Assembly (NCBI GenBank): GCA_002307275.1
Contig: DBTX01000065.1
Coordinates: 34,749 to 94,368 of the forward strand
Reading direction: 5' to 3'
Source of the DNA: Hungateiclostridiaceae bacterium UBA1305
Lineage (GTDB): Bacteria > Bacillota > Clostridia > Acetivibrionales > DTU013
DNA length: 59,620 nucleotides
This document shows positions 56,767 through 59,620 of the stretch, in pieces. Below the pieces are notes generated by a model that was not told the origin of the DNA, searched no databases, and saw only the letters and a program-made list of their open reading frames with translations. The position numbers were made by a program, and so were the translations under genes. Positions within the stretch are counted from its first letter, which is position 1. Each line of letters opens with the position of its first letter.

Positions 56767-57399
56767 GTGGATATTATAGGGAAATCAATAAAGCAAATTA
56801 GGGAGGACAAAAATCTTTCCACATACGATTTGTCAAAAAAAACGGGTATTTCGCAATCTACTATAAGTAAATTGGAAAACGGTAAAAGAAGCGCTGATAT
56901 TGAACTCGTAAAAATAATTGCTTCAGCTTTAAAAACAGATATAAGCACAATATTAAAGGGCCCAAAGATAATGCGTGATAAGTTCTTTGATGTAATTGAG
57001 GAGAAAAATTACACAATAGAAGAATTGTCAGCAAATACTGGATTATCCTCTGTAGCGGTGAAGGAGATTCTCACTCGTTTAGATTCCTATTATCTCGATG
57101 ATTTTTATATATTAGGAAAGGTCTTGGGATTTAGCAAGGGAAGCATAGATAAAAGTTTTGAATTAGATCGCGCTGTGTACGAGCATTTTGGATATAAAGA
57201 AGTTGCAAGATCTTTAGATGATCGATACAATAAACTACTTGCAAAGGATGTTAATATCGTAAAAGAGCCCGACACTATATATACCATCGCAGCATCCCGT
57301 ATTGATGGTTATGACGAACCACTTACAGAGGATGAAGCCGCTGCAGTAAAAGCTTACTTGGAAACATACAGGAAAATGAAGCATAATAAGAAGGATTGA
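56767..57399 (+). CDS. CI-like XRE repressor
   Basis: A protein of 210 residues from a GTG at 56767 (AAAGGCGG site). N-terminal XRE helix-turn-helix: IKQIREDKNLSTYDLSKKTGISQSTISKLENGKRSADIELVKII. The remainder is helical and has no LexA-type peptidase dyad. It is followed by an ImmA/IrrE-like peptidase, so induction may occur by cleavage in trans, as in the ICEBs1 ImmR-ImmA pair. A second HTH-like stretch (EELSANTGLSSVAVKEILTRL) is present. Confidence 0.88.
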   Translation: MDIIGKSIKQIREDKNLSTYDLSKKTGISQSTISKLENGKRSADIELVKIIASALKTDISTILKGPKIMRDKFFDVIEEKNYTIEELSANTGLSSVAVKEILTRLDSYYLDDFYILGKVLGFSKGSIDKSFELDRAVYEHFGYKEVARSLDDRYNKLLAKDVNIVKEPDTIYTIAASRIDGYDEPLTEDEAAAVKAYLETYRKMKHNKKD

Positions 57400-57405
57400 G
57401 ATATA

Positions 57406-57894
57406 TTGAATAAGCTCGAAAAACTTGTGATAGAAGCCCAGGCGGAAAACATCGACATTCAACACGCAGAACTGCCCGCAAACGTTTCAGGTCTATATGA
57501 TAATGATGGCATCGACGATCCACTCATCGTAATAAACGCATTACTTAAGACTCAATCCGAGCAGGCCTGTGTAATGGCGGAAGAACTCGGCCACCATTAT
57601 ACTTCATGCGGCAATCTTTTAACCGACAGTACAGTCGATCACACTGTGATCCAGCAGCAGGAGCTCCGCGCGAAGCGCTGGGCTACCAAAAAGCTTGTAT
57701 CGATAAAAGCTATAATTAAAGCGTATGACGCAGGTTGCCAGTCCCTTTATGAGTTTTCTGAATACTTGGAAGTTACAGAAGATTTCTTCAGAAAAGCACT
57801 AAATCAATATGCCAATATGTATGGCGCATATAAACAGCGAGGCAAATACATTATTTATTTTGATCCTCCGGCAGTACTAAAGTTATTTGAATGA
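57406..57894 (+). CDS. ImmA/IrrE-like metallopeptidase
   Basis: A protein of 162 residues. MAEELGHHYTSCGN at 57-70 is the zinc motif of ImmA/IrrE phage peptidases, with Glu in place of the first His (EELGHH), which is usual in this branch. It should cleave the neighbouring repressor upon a signal and start induction. The start lies six bases after the repressor stop. The C-terminal helix-turn-helix-like region (YEFSEYLEVTEDFFRKALNQY) is also typical. Confidence 0.88.
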   Translation: MNKLEKLVIEAQAENIDIQHAELPANVSGLYDNDGIDDPLIVINALLKTQSEQACVMAEELGHHYTSCGNLLTDSTVDHTVIQQQELRAKRWATKKLVSIKAIIKAYDAGCQSLYEFSEYLEVTEDFFRKALNQYANMYGAYKQRGKYIIYFDPPAVLKLFE

Positions 57895-57906
57895 GGAGTT
57901 GATTCT

Positions 57907-59139
57907 ATGCCAAATGACAAGCGAATAAAAAGAGATAAGAATGGACTCTATTATGTCCGTTATGAAGCTGGCTTTAAAGCAGACGGCACCCGTAATCAAA
58001 AGTTCCGAGGTGGATTCTCAACTGCTGATGATGCAGAAGATTTTCTGAATGAACAAAAATATAATCTCCGCCACGGTACATATATCAACCCTGAAAAAAC
58101 ACTAGTATGCCAATACCTGAATAAATGGCTTGAGGACCGGAAGGAAGAATTAAGCCCCACAACATATTCAGGATATGAGGTGAATATTCGCTGCCACATT
58201 AACCCGCACATCGGTGGCCTCCGGCTCCAGGATCTCAAAGCAATCCACATCAAAGATATGTACAAAGCCCTTCAAAAAGACAGAGATGTTACAATAGACA
58301 AAGAAGTAAGGCATTTTAAAAAGCTCTCTCCTAAGTCAATTTTGTATGTTCGTCGCGTATTATCAAAAGCTCTGGAGGATGCCTGTATCGATGAGATATT
58401 GGAGAAAAATGCGGCACGGACTGCAAAATCGCCAGAAGTAGCAAAACATAAAGCAAAATTTCTTTCGACAGCTCAAATAAAAACCATGCTTGAAAAATTC
58501 GAGAACGACGATCTGTTTGTACCGGTTTATCTGGCTGTTGTTCTTGGATTGCGAAGGGGAGAAGCGCTTGGGTTAAGGTGGGAAAACATAGACTTTGACC
58601 AGAAAATAATTATGATTCGTTCAGAACTCACCATGTATGATGGCAATCCAATTTTCATTGAAGACGTGAAAACAGAAGATTCCGATAGAGATATCATCGT
58701 AACAGACAGGATAATCGAATTGCTGAAAAGGCAAAAGATCTCTCAGAAAGAGAACAAGCTTGCAATGGGCAAGAAATACATTTCAAAATTCACTTGCCAG
58801 TACTGCGTAGAAAAAGGATCTAAAATAACCGAAAAGGAAATGAAAGCAACAGACTTTATATGCACATGGCCGGACGGGGTTATATTTAATCCATCGCACG
58901 TAACAAGATCTTTTAAGGACAGGATGAAAAAATTTGGGCTGCCCGAGATCACATTCCATGAATTGCGGCATTCCAACGGAGCTTTGATGATTTCTCAAAA
59001 CGTACAATTGAAAGGAGCTAGTGAGAGGCTCGGCCATAGTACTATTGTCATTACAAATGATTATTATGGGCATGTTGAAAAATCCGTTCAAGAAAGCATT
59101 GCCAATACAATCGATCGAGCAATATGGAATGACGAATAG
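57907..59139 (+). CDS. int: phage tyrosine integrase
   Basis: A protein of 410 residues. An N-terminal AP2-like arm-binding domain (NGLYYVRYEAGFKADGTRNQ) is followed by a SAM-like core-binding domain (65-165) and a catalytic domain with Arg216 (LGLRRGE), His351/Arg354 (FHELRH), His377 (RLGH) and nucleophile Tyr387 (NDYYGH). A CxxC and a further cysteine near 297-319 form a small insertion. It lies 168 bases from attR and catalyses integration into tRNA-Ser. Co-transcribed with repressor and ImmA-like genes. Confidence 0.96.
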   Translation: MPNDKRIKRDKNGLYYVRYEAGFKADGTRNQKFRGGFSTADDAEDFLNEQKYNLRHGTYINPEKTLVCQYLNKWLEDRKEELSPTTYSGYEVNIRCHINPHIGGLRLQDLKAIHIKDMYKALQKDRDVTIDKEVRHFKKLSPKSILYVRRVLSKALEDACIDEILEKNAARTAKSPEVAKHKAKFLSTAQIKTMLEKFENDDLFVPVYLAVVLGLRRGEALGLRWENIDFDQKIIMIRSELTMYDGNPIFIEDVKTEDSDRDIIVTDRIIELLKRQKISQKENKLAMGKKYISKFTCQYCVEKGSKITEKEMKATDFICTWPDGVIFNPSHVTRSFKDRMKKFGLPEITFHELRHSNGALMISQNVQLKGASERLGHSTIVITNDYYGHVEKSVQESIANTIDRAIWNDE

Positions 59140-59172
59140 CATGATTGTATACAGTATACAATATACACTAAA

Positions 59173-59193
59173 AATTTCACGAAAACTTCACAT
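59173..59193 (+). promoter_or_regulatory. putative integrase arm-type site (right)
   Basis: Matches 3424-3444 at 19 of 21 positions. TTCACAT here also forms a perfect inverted repeat with ATGTGAA three bases downstream. It lies 114 bases from attR, between int and the core. Confidence 0.5.
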
Positions 59194-59307
59194 GAAATGT
59201 GAAATGAAGTGGTTTTTAGTGGATAGAATTGGAAAGCACAAAACCCGCAAACCCTTGATATGTGGCACCTCGTGAGCTTCAGTGGTTAATTGTGAAAAAT
59301 GAAAAAT

Positions 59308-59370
59308 ACGACTGGAAATCGTGTGAACGTTAACCCGTTCCAAGAGTTCGAATCTCTTTCTCTCCGCCAC
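59308..59370 (+). repeat. attR, 63-bp direct repeat of the tRNA-Ser 3' part
   Basis: Identical to 3315-3377. It represents the original 3' end of the chromosomal tRNA gene, now without 5' half and promoter. Confidence 0.95.
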
Positions 59371-59374
59371 AATG

Positions 59375-59411
59375 AAGGCTTTCAGGGTTTAGACCTGAAA
59401 GCCTTTGTTTT
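59375..59411 (+). terminator. native tRNA-Ser terminator, separated by the prophage
   Basis: A perfect 12-bp stem (59375-59386 with 59394-59405), 7-base loop and a T-rich tail (TGTTTTTTG). It stands five bases after attR. Confidence 0.9.
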
Positions 59412-59620
59412 TTGTGTCTAGAAATGTCGACGGTTAGTCGACGATAGACGGAAATACTTGTAACTACATATAAATAACATCACACGAATTAAGCGAAATT
59501 TTGGGCGTCGGAAGGTCGACTAATTTGCAGTTATTACATTATATTAGTAAACCGACCTTCAGTATAAAGCTCGCATAATGTGAGACGCAATTTATAGGGT
59601 GCGTTTAATTTTCGTGCACC
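59412..59620. other. right chromosomal flank, no gene seen
   Basis: No supported coding sequence. It contains GTCGAC-rich short repeats near 59428-59445 and an interrupted inverted repeat (GAAGGTCG 59511-59518 with CGACCTTC 59553-59560). It may be the start of another repeat or a non-coding structure, but this cannot be told. Confidence 0.4.

Larger units (their letters stand above)
3315..59370. mobile_element. complete-looking myovirus-type prophage integrated in tRNA-Ser
   Basis: The element is bounded by perfect 63-bp direct repeats of the tRNA-Ser 3' part (3315-3377 and 59308-59370). It carries a tyrosine integrase next to the right repeat, a divergent repressor/Cro switch, replication genes, and full head, tail and lysis sets, so it looks intact. 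The head genes resemble the lambda order (Nu1, A, W, B, C/Nu3, D, E, FI/FII, Z). The tail genes resemble P2 (FI, FII, E/E', T, X, D, V, W, J, I), so it should form a contractile tail. Cargo genes lie between attL and the lysis genes. Confidence 0.95.

Noticed and set aside
59188..59370. Minus-strand 60-codon frame covering attR
   Set aside because: It is the complement of tRNA and att sequence; part of it (ERKRFELLE) is a known false translation of tRNA-Ser complement.
59412..59620. A second integrated element starting after attR
   Set aside because: Only short inverted repeats are seen; no integrase, transposase or further tRNA repeat lies in the remaining 209 bases.

Overview
The window is a stretch of low-to-moderate GC Firmicutes chromosome, most likely class Clostridia, carrying one apparently complete temperate phage of about 56 kb. 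The evidence for the host is strong Shine-Dalgarno sites (GGAGG types), sigma-A promoters (TTGACA-17-TATTAT), a Gram-positive LexA box (GAAC-N4-GTTC), and Clostridia-type families (DUF1385, AbrB with a zinc finger, DUF3006, CD1375-like). I cannot name the species from the sequence.

Layout. (a) 1-3376 is chromosome: the 3' end of an AEC-type transporter, a DUF1385 membrane protein, a HIT-family protein, a predicted zinc metallopeptidase, a cluster of DnaA-box-like sites, and tRNA-Ser(GGA). (b) 3315-59370 is the prophage, bounded by a perfect 63-bp direct repeat of the tRNA-Ser 3' part. attL rebuilds a complete tRNA gene with a phage-supplied terminator. attR keeps the original 3' end and the native terminator. 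(c) 3378-12300 is accessory cargo, AT-rich to the eye and of mixed orientation. It holds an Xis-like gene beside a tRNA-Arg 3' fragment (a fossil attachment site), an AIPR-family gene (abortive infection), a secreted metallo-beta-lactamase-fold protein with a DUF3006 partner, two small membrane genes, an AbrB regulator, a LexA-controlled divergent unit with a DNA adenine methylase, and an unrecognised three-gene membrane operon. (d) 12369-37400, all on the minus strand, is the late region. It is read from right to left: terminase, portal, ClpP-like protease with nested scaffold, decoration and capsid proteins (lambda-like head), then sheath, tube, frameshifted tail chaperone, tape measure and baseplate (P2-like contractile tail), tail fibre, holin-like proteins and an M15 endolysin. 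(e) 37756-56543, minus strand, is the early region: Cro-like gene, HTH gene, many small genes, recombination and single-strand-binding genes, a family A DNA polymerase, a VapE-type primase-helicase, a VRR-NUC nuclease, an SNF2-like helicase and finally a sigma-like late regulator. (f) 56767-59139, plus strand, is the lysogeny cassette: CI-like repressor, ImmA/IrrE-like peptidase and tyrosine integrase. (g) 59371-59620 is chromosome without a visible gene.

How it works together. The repressor and the Cro-like gene diverge from a 220-bp region with five related 15-bp operators, one lying exactly in the spacer of a near-consensus promoter. After induction the early operon runs leftward through replication to the sigma-like gene and stops at two hairpin terminators. 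A late promoter is presumed upstream of terS. The cargo genes have their own promoters and could be expressed in the lysogen.

The most interesting points are the unrecognised three-gene operon (10786-12215), the SOS-controlled methylase unit, the AIPR gene with a nuclease-like N-terminus, the cysteine-rich 900-residue early protein, the iteron array at 41188-41331, the SH3b domain inserted in the tail hub protein, the -1 frameshift site at 25471-25477, and a small gene with an apparent ATA start at 55936. All functions are read from sequence patterns; no database search or computation was available.
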